DNA from: Gamsiella multidivaricata
Taxonomy: Eukaryota; Mortierellomycota; Mortierellomycetes; Mortierellales; Mortierellaceae
Length of the DNA stretch: 64,000 nucleotides
Reading direction: 5' to 3'
NCBI RefSeq assembly: GCF_025024155.1
Contig: NW_026251714.1
Coordinates: forward strand, 434,001-498,000
Numbering within the stretch: position 1 is the stretch's first letter; each line of letters begins with the position of its first letter. The position numbers and the translations under genes were made by a program. The notes under the pieces are model-generated. The model made no database searches. It was not told the DNA's origin and worked only from the letters and a program-made list of their open reading frames with translations. Shown one piece after another: positions 12,119 to 23,793 of the stretch.

Positions 12119-13590
12119 TTATAAGAAGGGTATCTTCCCCATCCCCTCCATGGTTGTCAACCGCCTCCTCCCTTGCAGGCAATCCAGCAGCGTCCGATCC
12201 GCTGCGTCTGGGTCAAGCACGGGGCCAGGGCAGCTCCCGTTTACATGGTCAGCGAGTAATGTACCACACGGACATTGGTCATCGTCGCTAATGTCTCCAT
12301 ACCCATCACTCCAGTCCCCTCTCGGTCCCTTGTATGGAGTTCGTTTCATCTTGGCTGTGATCCCCCATTCTCGCTCTCGAGCAATGGTGGCCTTGCAGCG
12401 TGGTTTCCAGATCAGCTCCGTAGCTTTCTCCTCAATAAAGCCGACGAACTTGTGAATGACCTGGCGCGCAATCGACGATGGCGAGGTAAATAGACTGCCC
12501 CACTCCTTGATAAGGCTGACGGGTGTGATGCCACGGCATAAATCGCTGATGCTCCAGGTCAGATACGGAGAGCGGTCATAATACTCGTCGCCTTTGAGCA
12601 TTGATCGGGTCCCGGCGATACAGGATAGACCTCGGATGTGGGTCTCGTTGTTAGGACAAACCCATCGAATGGGTTTCGGTGCAGCAGCGGTGGCTCCAGC
12701 GCGGATCCTATCACGCTCTTGCTGCTTCTTGCTGTTCTTGTTGTATTCGGTCGTTGCAGCTCGTCCCCACTTATCAATCTGCTGCAGCCCTTCGCGCCAG
12801 ATCTCCTTGTGGACATCTCTAGTAGCACTGTACGTCCACAGGTGATGGTTGTCCTCGTCCTGAACATCGCAGACGCAGCAGACACGGTCAGGATATAGAC
12901 TCGGGTGGCGAGCCTTCATGGTATTCAGGGTAGGCAGCATACCATGCAGCTTCTTAATATGATGTGTCCTCTGGGACGTATCAGCAGCACTGCTGAAGAA
13001 CGTGTGCACAGAGCGCTTGTCGTGGACATGGGCAAGGGTGGACCGCCACTCCACGTCGGCAAGATCTGGTATCGCTCTCTTGACACGACGTTGGGTTGTC
13101 CAGGCCTGATGACGCCTGATTGTCGTCTGCTGCTTGAGTAGCTGCCGCAGATCATGTTCCACAAGGTGGTCGTGGCAATGTGCAAAAAAGCGGATGTCTT
13201 GCTGCTCGCTTAAATCAACCGACCAGGGCATTGACTCGACTCGGACGGCGGCTGTCGCCACAGTGTCTGCAATATTGTTGCCAGTGTTGGTGCTGTGCCC
13301 ACGGACCCACCTCACCTCCACCGACCCAGACCGATCCTGGACAATCTTGTGTAGTGCTGCCCAGTGTCCGGAGTACGTACTACGGAACCGCTTACGAGGT
13401 AACGTGTCCGCACGGGAACGCACAAGCTGCTGGTATTGTTGCACGACCGCTTGGTTGTCGAGCTCCACAATAATGTTTTGGTCTGGTGGTGCAGATAGGA
13501 TGGCAGCTAGGAGACCCATGAGTTCTGCTTTTGCTGAAGAAGCGTACCCGTCTGTGCGGCCCTGCACACACCTGACCACGGGCTGCGATC
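12119..13590 (-). mobile_element. 5'-truncated non-LTR retrotransposon: RNase H and C-terminal region
   Basis: A continuous minus-strand frame of about 490 residues begins inside an RNase H domain. It has 'AELMGLLAAI' (catalytic Glu), 'VELDNQAVV' (Asp), and 'WVRGHSTNTGNNIADTVA' (His/Asp region), but the first catalytic Asp strand is missing. Next comes a zinc-knuckle-like 'CCVCDVQDEDNHHLW'. The residue after this is Tyr where Cys is usual ('HLWxC'), consistent with TGC to TAC. No reverse transcriptase or endonuclease domain precedes it. The truncation point coincides with a 29-base A tract (plus strand) and then 80 bp to a tRNA gene. Typical of the 3' half of a LINE-type element; dead as a mobile unit. 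Alternatively the T tract plus CGATCGCAG (minus strand) is an intron acceptor of a longer gene, but no upstream exon is visible. Confidence 0.75.
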
Positions 13591-13591
13591 G

Positions 13592-13620
13592 AAAAAAAAA
13601 AAAAAAAAAAAAAAAAAAAA
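13592..13620 (+). repeat. Homopolymer A(29) tract
   Basis: Pure A run at the truncation edge of the retrotransposon fragment. Confidence 0.95.
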
Positions 13621-13702
13621 GCACAGCAAAAAAATATACCTACAATCACGTGACCTCTGAAAACAAAAATATAATGGTTATTTTTTCAATCTAAATTTAT
13701 CT

Positions 13703-13784
13703 GGTAGGATGGCCGAGTTGGTCTAAGGCGCCGCACTCAAGTTGCGGTCTCGAGAGAGGCGTGGGTTCAAATCCCACTTCTACC
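13703..13784 (+). tRNA. tRNA-Leu, anticodon CAA
   Basis: The 82-nt gene folds fully. The acceptor stem is GGTAGGA/TTCTACC with one G-T pair. The D arm follows GGCCGAGTTGGTCTAAGGC, and the anticodon stem CCGCA/TGCGG encloses loop CTCAAGT with anticodon CAA at 13738-13740. A long class-II variable arm and a T arm GTGGG-TTCAAAT-CCCAC complete it. It reads UUG. No intron is present, unlike many fungal tRNA-Leu(CAA) genes. CCA is not encoded. Confidence 0.96.
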
Positions 13785-13792
13785 ACGATTCC

Positions 13793-13796
13793 TTTT
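13793..13796 (+). terminator. Pol III TTTT terminator of tRNA-Leu
   Basis: First T4 run, 8 nt after the tRNA 3' end. Confidence 0.7.
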
Positions 13797-14103
13797 GCTA
13801 CCAATCTGAAGGTAGCTTTTTTGTTGGACAAGCGAGTCGCACGATGCAAAGGTGGGAAGATGTGTCGATAGAGGCGAAAGGAGCACGACTCGCTTCATTA
13901 CAAACTTTTTGGAACGCGTTTTTTATCGCTAGTTCCCGCTTAGCTTCATACGTCTTGCCTCGAGATGTTTTTGATGGAACATACGCATACGGTCTTCTCC
14001 TCGGCTCAAGTGAAGTGTATATAATGGAGCATGATCCCGATGTTGCTGCTGCTTCATCCCAGCTTAACAAAAAAAAAAAAGAATACTTATCCTATTGTAA
14101 TTT

Positions 14104-17100
14104 TTACATAGCTCTGCCAGGTCCGCGGTTATGCTGATGCTGGCGTGCCTGCTCCGTTCGGAACCAAGAGTCCCCGTCCGCAGCATCAGCGTTCCGCGCT
14201 GTATCATCATTCATCTCCTGCGACTTATCGCCAGCCTTATTCAATCCATCACGCAGCTCTTTGTCCATACGCTTAGCCTTGTCCTCAGTCTCGTTCGTCT
14301 TGCTATTCCACCACCCCTTGGTGTTCCCCGCAGACTTTTCGACCTTGGCCTGAGTCTTGTCCAGCTCTTGGTCTAGTTGCTCAGCCTTGTCGCTCCACCA
14401 TCTCTTGCCATCATTCGTCGCCTTGACCGGAGCCTCCTCTGCACCAGTGGTCGCGCCCTTCAGGCGCTCATAGCCGTGTTGAGTATCCTCCTTGGCCTGT
14501 CGGAGATCTCCACGAACATGGTCGTGTAAATGGTGCTTAGCGGCATCACCGTCTGTATGCTCATGGTGCAAATGAGGATGAAGGATCTGTCCCTCGACTG
14601 TAGTCGCAGCATCGATAACATTGTCATAGGCTTTGCGCGCTGTCTCGCTAGAGTTCTTCAAGTACTGATCCTTGGCTCCTGCCTTGATTTCTACTCCAGC
14701 CTTTGCAGCCGCTGCCTGCACATTCAGTCCAACATCGGAGGTAGCGTCAGACTTAGCACCTTGCGAAAACACCCCACGGCGCTCGGCTGCTGTTGCCTCC
14801 ACCTTGTTGCGGACAGTCTCCTTGACTCTCTGTGCATCATCAGAGATTTTCGATTCGGTACCCAGAACAGCTTGCTTCAGGCGCTCAAGGCCACCCTCGA
14901 CGTTTTCCTTGGTCTGCTTAGTATCCTCAACAGTGTGCTTCAAAGGATGGTCAGTGGTGTCCGATCCTTCGCGGCTCTGGGCTCGAGATTGAGCACCTTT
15001 TGAAGGTACGGAAGTGGTCTCAGTAGTGGTCTCCACTGTGGTGGTTGAAGAACGCGAACCACTCCATGGCCAACTCCAGCCAGTGCGCGATTTGCGATCG
15101 TGTTCGACAGTGCGCTCAGTTTCATTCAAGGTGGCCTCAGCACGCGTTCTGGCCTCCATAGCAGCTGCTTCAGCTCTCTCGGCCGCGATTTTCTGCTCGA
15201 TCTCCTTGTCGACGCGGTCCTTGCTCATCTTCATCTCCTTGACCAGTGCATCAGCCCTGATGCGGGCCTCGCGTGCGCCAGCCTCGGCTTGCTCCAAACC
15301 GCTCTTCTGTTCGCGCTCATGCTTGGCACGCTGGGCTGTCATTTTTTGCTCGATCGCCATGGTCTCGGCATGTGCCTTTGCCTCTCTGGCTACGGCCTGG
15401 GCTCTCTCCGCAGACAGACGCCCCTCCATCTCAATGTCTTTCTTGCCAGCCATCCTCTTCTCCAGCAACACCTCCTCAGCCTTCGACTTTGCATCGCGCG
15501 CAGCGGTCTCAGCCCTCTCTACTTCCTTCATGTGCTCCATTTCCTTGGCTGCCAACACGGTGTGCTTCTTCTTCTCCAGCTCTAACGCCTCGGCGCGCGT
15601 CCTCGCCTCATGAGCAGCTCTCTCGGCCTTTTCCAAAGCCAGCTTGTCAGCCCTCTCCTTGACTGCATGCTCAGCAGCCCTCTTCCTCTCGGCGATAGCA
15701 GCTTCCTCTCTCTCGCGAATCAAGCGCATTTCCTTCTCCTTGGCAGCCTTCACGGCCTCCGCGCGAGCCCTGGCTTCCTGCGCAGCCTCCTGAGCCCTCT
15801 CGAACGACAGCTTTTCCTCCAGCTCCTTGGCTCCCTTCTCCAATTTGAGTTTTTGATCGCGGGCAACGGCCTCATTTTTTGCACGAAGATCGGCTTTCGC
15901 CTTTTCCTCCTTGACCTTTTCGAGACGGATGCTCTCCTCGATTTCACGTTCCATCTTGAGTTTCTCCTCGCGAATTCGGGTCTCGAGGGCTGTCTTGACC
16001 TCCGCCGCATTCTTCTCCGTTGCAGCAGTCTCTCGAATCACACGATCATGGACCTCCTTGGTAGCAGTGTCCACCCTCTCCTTTTGCTCACGAGCCCACG
16101 CCTCAGCCTTGGACTTGAGCTGAGCAGCTGAAGCCTCAGCGGCAGCCTTATCGTGCGCGAAACGGTCCGCGATGTCCTTGACAGCCTTTTCAGCAAGAGC
16201 GCTATGGTCCCTCTCCCACGATTGGGCACGAGCCTTGGCCTCCTTGACTGCACGTTCAGCCGATTCTTTCTCGACTGCAAGACGTTGTTCGAGGTCTTTG
16301 ATGCCCTTTTCCATAACAGTCTTTCGGTCGTGAATTGCGGCCTCGCCTGCTGCTTTGGCATGAGCAGCTCTATCTTCGGCACGGGTCATAATATCGGCAG
16401 CGGCCTTTTCGAGCTCCGCCTTCATTGTAGCCAGCTTACTCGAGATATCATGAGGAAAGTGATCGGCATGAGCGAATGACTCCTTGTCTCCCTGACCCGT
16501 CAGGTTCGCCAGACTTGTGGCATAATCCAATGAAGAAGTTCCTGTATGCCTGAACCACCAGGAAGCACGACCGAGAGACGGGGCAGTGTGGCTACCAGGG
16601 TAATTGTAGTAGTTGGCATCGCGGATATCTGCAGAAGAGATCTCCTCGCCATTGGTCCAGTACTCGGGTTTGTGGGGCAGATCGGCCGCGTTCGCAGAGC
16701 GTTGGCGATGCAAATTCTCGTACTTGGGATCGTCCATGCGTGCAGTACCGATCTCGTCACCGGTAGAGGACCAGCGATCGACGTCACTGTTGTTCAAAGC
16801 ACCCTTATTGCTGCGGAGAGCACTGTTTGGCGGTTTTCGGAACCAGTAGTCGTCATTGCCTCGAACCTTGGCGGTTCCTTGCTCCTGTCCATCACTCCAG
16901 TAATCACAGCTACCGTTCATGCTAGATACGCTGGATCTGCCGGACCACCGACGGTTCCGGTCGAGATGAGGACTGTACGTCTCCTCTGGACCATCGCCAA
17001 ACTCTCGACGGAGCCAGGAGTTCTCGGTGTGCGTGCGGCTGCTGTCCTCACCAAGCCTGGCCACAAGTTTGGCCCGGCCGTTGGTGTCCTTCGAAACACG

Positions 17101-18081
17101 GCCTTGGGTTTGCCGCCAAGCATCAGCGTCTTTGGTGTTAACCTCCAGCTTGGGACCGGTAATTTTGGACTTGTCCTCTACCCAGTCCACAGCACCCTTG
17201 GCAGCACCGGCAGCCTTGGCAGACGCGTTATCGATGGCCCTGTCGGCTTCGTTCACCTTGTTTTCGACCCAGGATTTTGATTCCTGGGCTTGGGTCTTCA
17301 AGGTACCCTCAACTTTGTCAGTGTTCTTGTTCCACCAGGTCTTGGCCTCCTTGCCTTTAGTACTGACCTTGTCGTCGAGGTCACCAGCCTTGTCCTGGAC
17401 AGAATCCCAGGCTGTGCGAGCTTGGGAGACCAGCTTAGTATTGGAGAGCTCGGGCGTTTGGTTGTGAGGGCGCAATTGACCGTGGGCGTGCGAGTGAGGA
17501 TGGGTGGCGGTCCATTTGTCGTAGGAAGCCGAGTCGACCCCGAGCAAGTTTCTGGTCGTATGAGGCAGGAAATAGAGTCCTGCAGCAGACGCGAACGCGA
17601 CCGGCGCTAGCATTTTTACGGTCATCCCTCCTTTGTGAAGATGAAAAAAAAAAAAAAGTTAGAAATTGTTATGGTCAACGAACATAGTGGTGGCAATGAA
17701 AGAAAAGAGGACGTACTCTGACGAGCAAGGAGCGAGCCGGTTACGCCAGCAAGGGCAACGTAGGCCAGACCAGGCATGAGCTCTTCCCCTGGTGCGGGGA
17801 GCGATCTGTGTCTGTCATTCGTACGAAAGTGAGGGGCCTTGTGCTCGGGACTCAGATCCGAAGGAAGATTCTCGCATTGAGTGGAAGTATTGCTGCTGGG
17901 CTTGCTCATATCGCCCACAAAATAGAAAAAGACATTCACATCAGTCTCTGACGATGATTTTGTCCTTCCCATCAACGGAGGACCATCGGAGGACACATAC
18001 TGTTTTCTCGTCCGCATAGACTTCTGAAAAGGAGATGAAGAGGGTACCGGTGACGAGACTCGTTGCCGCAGCGATCGTCAT
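14104..18081 (-). CDS. MIC26/MIC27-like (apolipoprotein O family) MICOS protein with giant coiled-coil tail
   Basis: Minus-strand exons are 18081-18001, 17900-17717 and 17627-14104, giving about 1,262 aa. The family core is split by an intron: 'LMPGLAYVALAGVTGSLLA' (residues 68-86) and 'KMLAPVAFASAAGLYFLP' (about 93-110). These form the Gly-rich membrane hairpin of ApoO-type MICOS subunits, which shape inner-membrane cristae. Family members are usually 200-300 aa, so about 1,100 residues are extra. Soon after the hairpin come LEA/apolipoprotein-like 'WW' repeats. Then come three related repeats with 'YWSDGQEQGTA', 'RWSSTGDEIGTA' and 'YWTNGEEISSA' (about 325-430), and a long Ala/Glu/Lys-rich coiled coil (about 480-930). 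The C-terminus returns to 'WWSDKAEQ' and 'WWNSKTNE' units. The acceptor before the last exon is a tandem AAGGAG site (17627 or 17630), so one residue may vary. The first exon starts with a hydrophobic presequence-like segment. Confidence 0.8.
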
Positions 18082-19000
18082 GGGCTAGTGCAGCCATGTT
18101 GAGAGAGTGTCTAGTCAGTTTTTAGAGCAAAACAGCGCTATCTTCCTGAAGACAGCAGAGAACAAAGAATAGAGACGTTCGTACGATAGGAAGGACCATG
18201 ACGGATGGTTTACACTTTTGAGTGCTGCCAAGTCAAAAGATGGGAGGATGGATCGGTTTGGTTATATACAGGTGGGTGGATATGTACAAGAGCAGTGTAG
18301 CGGTAGTATGTACAGAGTGCAGGGAGGGGTGAATGGGTTGAGAAGGGGGAAGGAGCTGAGGAGGGAGAGGTGTGGATGATCGCAGCAGTCGGATCTAAAT
18401 CTCAAACATTTTTTTTTGTCTCAGGCCATTCCTAGGGTCACATGACCCCCAATCGCTGCTTGGAGCCGAGTATCGATGGGTAAGACAGGGCAGTGCCCAG
18501 AGCAAAGCACAGAAGGGCCCCATTCATCACGGACTGTTTTATTCAGTGGCTCGAAATATGGAAAGAGCTAGTAAACCAGTAAAGCAGAGGAGAGTGCCTC
18601 TGTTAAACATGTCCATCGGCAAAGGACAAAGGGCAACGGGCAAAAGTGACAGCACAGTCGACCTTTCCTGTACAAAGTCTTCAGGGATACAGCCGCATGC
18701 AGTAGAGAGGGCCATTTGCTCCGCCCGGTACAGAGTAACCGGCGCATACTTGTATATTTGTAGGTGCTCGTTGCTTCCCTCTGCGGTAGCTTCCAAAATG
18801 CCCTAAAAATAGCCATCTCGTGGGTCTGTTCCCCCTCCTCTCCTCTCAAGCCACATCGCACCAGCTTCTGGTACCCTCCCCCCTCCCCCCTCCCCCCAAC
18901 AACAAGGAACACTTCATCATCTGTCTTTATTTCCATCATTTCTCCCCCTTCACTCGCTCTACTCCACTCTCCCTTCTTTACTTAATCTTACAGAGCTACG
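18082..19000. promoter_or_regulatory. Divergent promoter region between the MICOS gene and the surface-protein gene
   Basis: The minus-strand side has a TATATAA-like box at about 18259-18265, some 180 bp before the MICOS start. The plus-strand side has a long CT-rich leader (about 18820-18990) before ATG 19001, typical of fungal core promoters. No gene is supported inside. Confidence 0.45.
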
Positions 19001-19834
19001 ATGCACTTCTCATCATCTCTCTTGGGCCTTGCCCTCGTCATCTCCTCCACACTCGCACAGGATGCCCCCATAAACGGAGTTCAAGTGGCCCCACCCCAAA
19101 CAGGCGACCAAGTCCAGATCGTCTACCTGAACGACGGCAACGGCGAGATCGCAACCGAGAACGTCACCTTCAACAACTGCTTCGCCTCCGAACAGGCCTT
19201 TGCTAAATACTCCTACATCAACTTTACGCCCAACAACGCTACCATCAACTTCTACCAGGACTCGAACTGTCAAAACTTCGCCTTCGGTCTCGATGGATAC
19301 TATGGCGGTTACCCCGGTCCCGCTAGATCCTTCAAGTGGGTCGGCTGGACCATGGACTCGCTCGGAGAGTTATTCACCAAAGGCCCCATCCAGGGCCAAG
19401 GCGATGCGGCTACAGGGGGCCCACAAGCACCCCCAGGCGGCAAGAACCCTGGCCTGAACACACCCCCACCCTCGACACCAGATGCGAGCAAGGATCAGAG
19501 CCCCAATGGCGGCAGCATTGGAGATGATTCGGGATCCAAGACTTCTTCGTCCTCAACGTTCTTTGGCGGTGTTGTCGGCAGTCTGATTGTGCTCTCTGTC
19601 GGAGGCGTCATCTTCTGGAAGACGGCGGGCAAGAAGCTGGTCGAGGACAAGGGCAAGGGTGTGCTGCCCTACAACAGAGTCGGCCGCGACGGCGATATCT
19701 TGCTCACGACCAACAACCGCAGCCATAACTCGTTCGAGATTGGAGATGAGGATGATGAGGAGGACGAGGTCGATACTCGTCGCAACCAGCGCTCGGGACG
19801 CCAGGAGCGTTACCATGATGATGACCAGGCTTAA
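19001..19834 (+). CDS. Secreted/single-pass membrane protein of unknown function
   Basis: Intronless, 277 aa. A signal peptide covers residues 1-19 ('LLGLALVISSTLA', cleavage before QD). An extracellular domain follows with sequons ('NVTF', 'NATI') and a few Cys ('NNCF', 'SNCQNF'), then a Gly/Pro/Ser-rich stalk (about 125-185) and one transmembrane helix (about 187-207, 'GSLIVLSVGGVIFW'). The cytosolic tail carries an acidic run 'DEDDEEDEVD'. The layout suggests a cell-surface sensor or wall-associated protein. I do not recognise the family and give no biochemical role. The start is fixed by the signal peptide and the CT-rich leader. Confidence 0.85.
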   Translation: MHFSSSLLGLALVISSTLAQDAPINGVQVAPPQTGDQVQIVYLNDGNGEIATENVTFNNCFASEQAFAKYSYINFTPNNATINFYQDSNCQNFAFGLDGYYGGYPGPARSFKWVGWTMDSLGELFTKGPIQGQGDAATGGPQAPPGGKNPGLNTPPPSTPDASKDQSPNGGSIGDDSGSKTSSSSTFFGGVVGSLIVLSVGGVIFWKTAGKKLVEDKGKGVLPYNRVGRDGDILLTTNNRSHNSFEIGDEDDEEDEVDTRRNQRSGRQERYHDDDQA

Positions 19835-20536
19835 GATTGAATATCATTACAACCATACAATGAACGCCATCCACAACACTACAACGACATTACAACTACA
19901 AAACGACCAGGAAAACGGAATAAAGCTTTCTACAGCATCTATTTATATATCCTCGGTGCCTTGTTGTTGTTTTGTGTTTTTCTTTGCATGTTAAAAAGGC
20001 TGGAATGAAGCCCACCTCTCTACTTGGCCTAAACATTTTAAAGGACAGAAAACTAGTGAGCATTAAAAGACGCAAGAGCATCTAAAGAAGCTCTATCTCT
20101 TTCACTGCCATGCCTTGTCCTCAGCACAACGTAAAATGGAGCACTGCCACTAGATTATCATTTCCCTTCCCTTTTTTTCTTTTTTGCCTTTGAGAAAGTT
20201 GATCGGGAGTTTTATCAAATTGCAAAAAGGAGAGATCGTCAGAGGGCTCTTTTTTTTTTTTCTGTCCATGAGTTGCATTGCCATGGAAGCACAAAACGTG
20301 TGCTGTTGGACGGAAATCGACTTTTCCTTGGGCTCATTTCATACATGAGTAGGGAGGATCCTCACCAAACAAAGTTCCAGGCCTTGGGATCCCCCAGCCC
20401 TCAACCAAGCTTTTACAGGAAAAAACAGCAACTTTTTTTTTTTTTAATATTCACAGTGCAACATTGCAATATTGCTAATTCAAAAACAGAAACTGAATCG
20501 GCAGCGCGGACCACCAATTGAGTGCTTTACGCCATT
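19835..20536. other. Convergent 3' intergenic region
   Basis: Lies between two convergent genes and presumably holds both 3' UTRs. Short A/T tracts, nothing else recognised. Confidence 0.5.
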
Positions 20537-21772
20537 TTAGGCATGGGCACCGGGAACAAAATTCTTGAGGTTGACAGTATAGTCGAGCTCGCGCTTCAAG
20601 TCTCTGCAGAACTCGTCCATGTGCAGATCGTTGGCATCCTTTCCGAAAGGGTTCTCGATCTCTCTGCCGATGGCCTCCATTCCAAAGAGCGTGAACGAGA
20701 CCAAGCACATCAACGGGACAGTCAACCAACCAAGAGCAGCGATGAACGTGAAGGGCAAGGCCAAGCAGTACAAGTAAACGACCTGACGCCTATTTGCATG
20801 GTCAAGAGAGAAACAAAAAGATATACGAGGTGAGTCAGGGATGATAAAAAGAAAGAGGTTCAAGGACAATTTGGCATCTATCTCCGGTTCATCATTCGGC
20901 AAACAACAACCATCGGGCATTGCACCACCCAGTGATCAATACAATTGTACTTACAAGTGAATGGAGTAGGCCAGAGGAATAGGCGTAAAGACAATGCGCT
21001 CCATGTTGGTAAAGATGTCGGTCATAGAGTTGATCGATCCCAACAAGTTTCCAATCAATGCGCTCTCAATCCTGCTTTGACGCGCCTCGGCAATGACCCA
21101 CAGCGACAATCCGTGAGCAATCTCGAGAGGAAGCGACATCTGACCATCCTCGTTACCGACATGGATGTTCCAGGACTCCTCGTTGTAGAGGCGCTGACGA
21201 TCACCAAGGGCCTTGTCGTGTTGAGCCTTGGTATCCACATGATCGGTCGCAGCGCAGGGTTCGTAGCCCTCAGGCAAGAGCTTCTCGAGATCATAGTAGC
21301 GGATACCGAACTCTTGGCGGAGATGGTGCTTCACTGAAACAGCAAAGGCCAAAAGCAGACGGATGACAAGAACCTTCTCGTGGACATCCTCGTGGTGGAT
21401 ATCCGAGTCGAGATCAATCAAGGTCGAGTGGGAGACACTTTCGCCACGGACGGTACTATTGCTGGCGTTGGTAGTGGTGGTGGCGAGGGCACCGTTCTTA
21501 GCAACGCTCTTCATGGAGCTACTGCTATTGTTGCGACCAAAGAGCTGATGAGCATAGACGCGGACTGACCCACGGGATCCGGCAACGCCGCCATCGGTGG
21601 CGCTGTGGGGGGTGTCCTTCATGCCGACCCAGATCATACGTGAGAAGTTGCGGATCTGGACATCGAGACTCGCCCACAGCTTACGACCCTCCCAGTAACG
21701 ATCATAGGCAGTGTTGGTACGGAAGGCCAGAATCAAACCGACGACCACGGACAGTGCAGGCACTGTAATAGC

Positions 21773-21808
<36 letters not shown>

Positions 21809-22512
21809 TCATTAGCATTTTTTTTCCATTCCTATTTTTTGCTCACATTCAAGTGTGACTAGGCAGGGAAGAGATTGCAGATGGGACTTTTACCAATCAT
21901 ATTGGGGACATTGAGGGAGCGCTCCAGCCAGTTGAACTTTTCGATGGCCAAGATGGTGGCACTGAACGAGGTGATAATAACCACATCCGTGAGTACTGAA
22001 GGAATGACGGATCCACGAATGCGGAGGGTATCTATTGTGAGATTTAAAAGGTGAAGAGATAATAGTTAGTAATTGAAGTTATGTGTCTAGTCATTGCGTG
22101 TGTGTATCGATTGTTCCTGAGATACTGCTGCCATTAAAGTTCAGGCGAGACGGGAGTTGTTTGTGTCGTGTTTCTGCGGTCGATCTCTCGGTACACAGAT
22201 GGTAGCAATCTGTTGTTGACAACGCTGGTTGTTTCATGTTCTCCTCGCGTGTTGCGTGTTGCAAACACGCCAAACACGCCAAACAAGTAAGCAGGTATAC
22301 GACATTGACAAGGAAAGAACCCCTCTCTCCCTCTCCCCCCAGGTTGGAAGTGGCGGCAATCAAGCGTGATCGGTCGATAGTCCATCCTCCAGTGTAGTTG
22401 TCGAGCAACGAGTTGCTTGTCAAGGAAGAGAAGAGAAGCTCGTACCAGGATAGGTCCATTGAGTCCTGCGGTAGTACTCTGCTGGCCGCTTGAAGTAGGA
22501 TGAGCCACGCAT
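20537..22512 (-). CDS. Bestrophin-like anion channel (UPF0187/RFP-TM family)
   Basis: Minus-strand exons 22512-22446, 22031-21894, 21762-20955 and 20789-20537 join in phase to 421 aa. N-terminal 'RTQWTYPDTLRIRGSVIP' leads into a first membrane helix ('VIITSFSATILAI'). Then comes the family signature 'GLILAFRTNTAYDRYWEGRKLW'. C-terminal pieces include 'FTPIPLAYSIHL', 'LYCLALPFTFIAALGW' and 'GREIENPFGKDANDL', the last like the conserved ENPFG-D motif of bestrophins. A long Ser/Asn-rich insert (about residues 120-175) follows the second helix. Known members are chloride channels; location in this fungus (plasma membrane or organelle) is not shown. Intron 2 contains a 32-base homopolymer (T on the coding strand). 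Confidence 0.88.
21774..21805 (+). repeat. Homopolymer A(32) tract inside a bestrophin-gene intron
   Basis: It lies just upstream of the exon-3 acceptor (coding strand: T tract, then GGCTATTACAG). Confidence 0.95.
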
Positions 22513-23793
22513 GACTTGGATTTGGCTGTTGGAAGTTCCTGGGTCAAGAAGTTCTCGGGGAGGCAATGGTCAGCGGTGAAGGAGAGAAGAAGAGAGGAAG
22601 GAGAAGGAGCTGGACGAGGAGAAGAAAGAAGAAAGAAGAAAGAGAAAAGAAGGAAAGAAGGAAAGAAGAAAGGAGGATGGGGAGAGAGACGGGGGGGGGG
22701 GGGAAAGGTCGGCCGAGCGGGACTTTCTTTATTCATGCCCCCGCGGTGGATGGAAAGTGAGGCTCGCAGATACGCTTTCCAATGCTCTCTCGTGTGCGGC
22801 GAAATAAAAAAAAAGGCGCTTGCCACCAAACGATCTCTTTTCTCCCGTGCATGTTTATGGGTTTCTTTTCCCCCCAGCCCACGCTATCTCCCTTTTTTAG
22901 TCCATTACACTTTCCTCTCCCATTGTCTAGTCGTTTCTTCTTTGGCAAGTGGTCGTCTGTCGCTCTATAACCATAGACGAGCGAGTGAGCCCTTTTTTTG
23001 TGTTTACCTGAAGGATGGTACCATCTTATTTCATCAGCCAGGGAGTCGAATAGGCTTGCTTCACTAACCATACTGCGGACCCCTGCGGTTCTTGGTAATC
23101 CAACAGAGGAGGCGCCGTTATATAAAAGGGCTCTCTGCACTGCCCTGCTTCACCGAAATCTGAGCAGTTGACACACTATCTGTAGCCATCCGAAGTCCAG
23201 ACCGCCTTCATTTCAACCGGTCCATCCTGTATATGTTAACAGTAAATCTGAACTGGCGCTTGTCGACCGGTACGACTATAGCACCGTTAATTCGATTATT
23301 GCAGCACAGCTAATACTAAAGCCCTTTGATCTGTCCGTTAGCCCATCAGCATACTTATTTCTATCATAATTGACACGCGTTCAAGTACTTCTTCAGATGC
23401 TAACGAGTCTACTACTCGCTTGAACACAGTTATTCTAGAGTGTTATCATGGACGAGAATACGAGCAGAAGTTCCCTTTAAGCATAGAGATCTCATCTCTA
23501 AACGGATAAAAATGCCCTGACCGCATAAAGGTTCACACCTCGCAACGCATCTCCCCAGAACGGAAGATCGCCATGATGTCAGCCCTAGAGGACCATAACC
23601 AGGACCTGCTAGAGGATATCGCAATGTTCAACACAGAGGTACTGGCTTAACCCTCCCCCCCCCCTCCCTCCTCCTCCTCTGAGATGCTGACCACTATCGA
23701 GAAGAGGGGTGTCTTGAATGGCGGCGGGCGGAGAAGGATCCTTCGTGTATTCTGCGTCAAGCAGTCAGGAGATGTCTTTTTTTTTTTTTTTTT
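22513..23793. other. Intergenic region with purine-rich microsatellite
   Basis: GA/GAA-rich low-complexity DNA at about 22570-22705, including a G(12) run near 22691, gives spurious Lys/Glu-rich frames. A C-rich stretch lies near 23649. No gene supported. The first part is probably the bestrophin promoter. Confidence 0.5.

Noticed and set aside
22516..22829. Lys/Glu-rich (plus) and Ser/Phe/Pro-rich (minus) frames
   Set aside because: Both arise from a purine-rich microsatellite with no conserved pattern.
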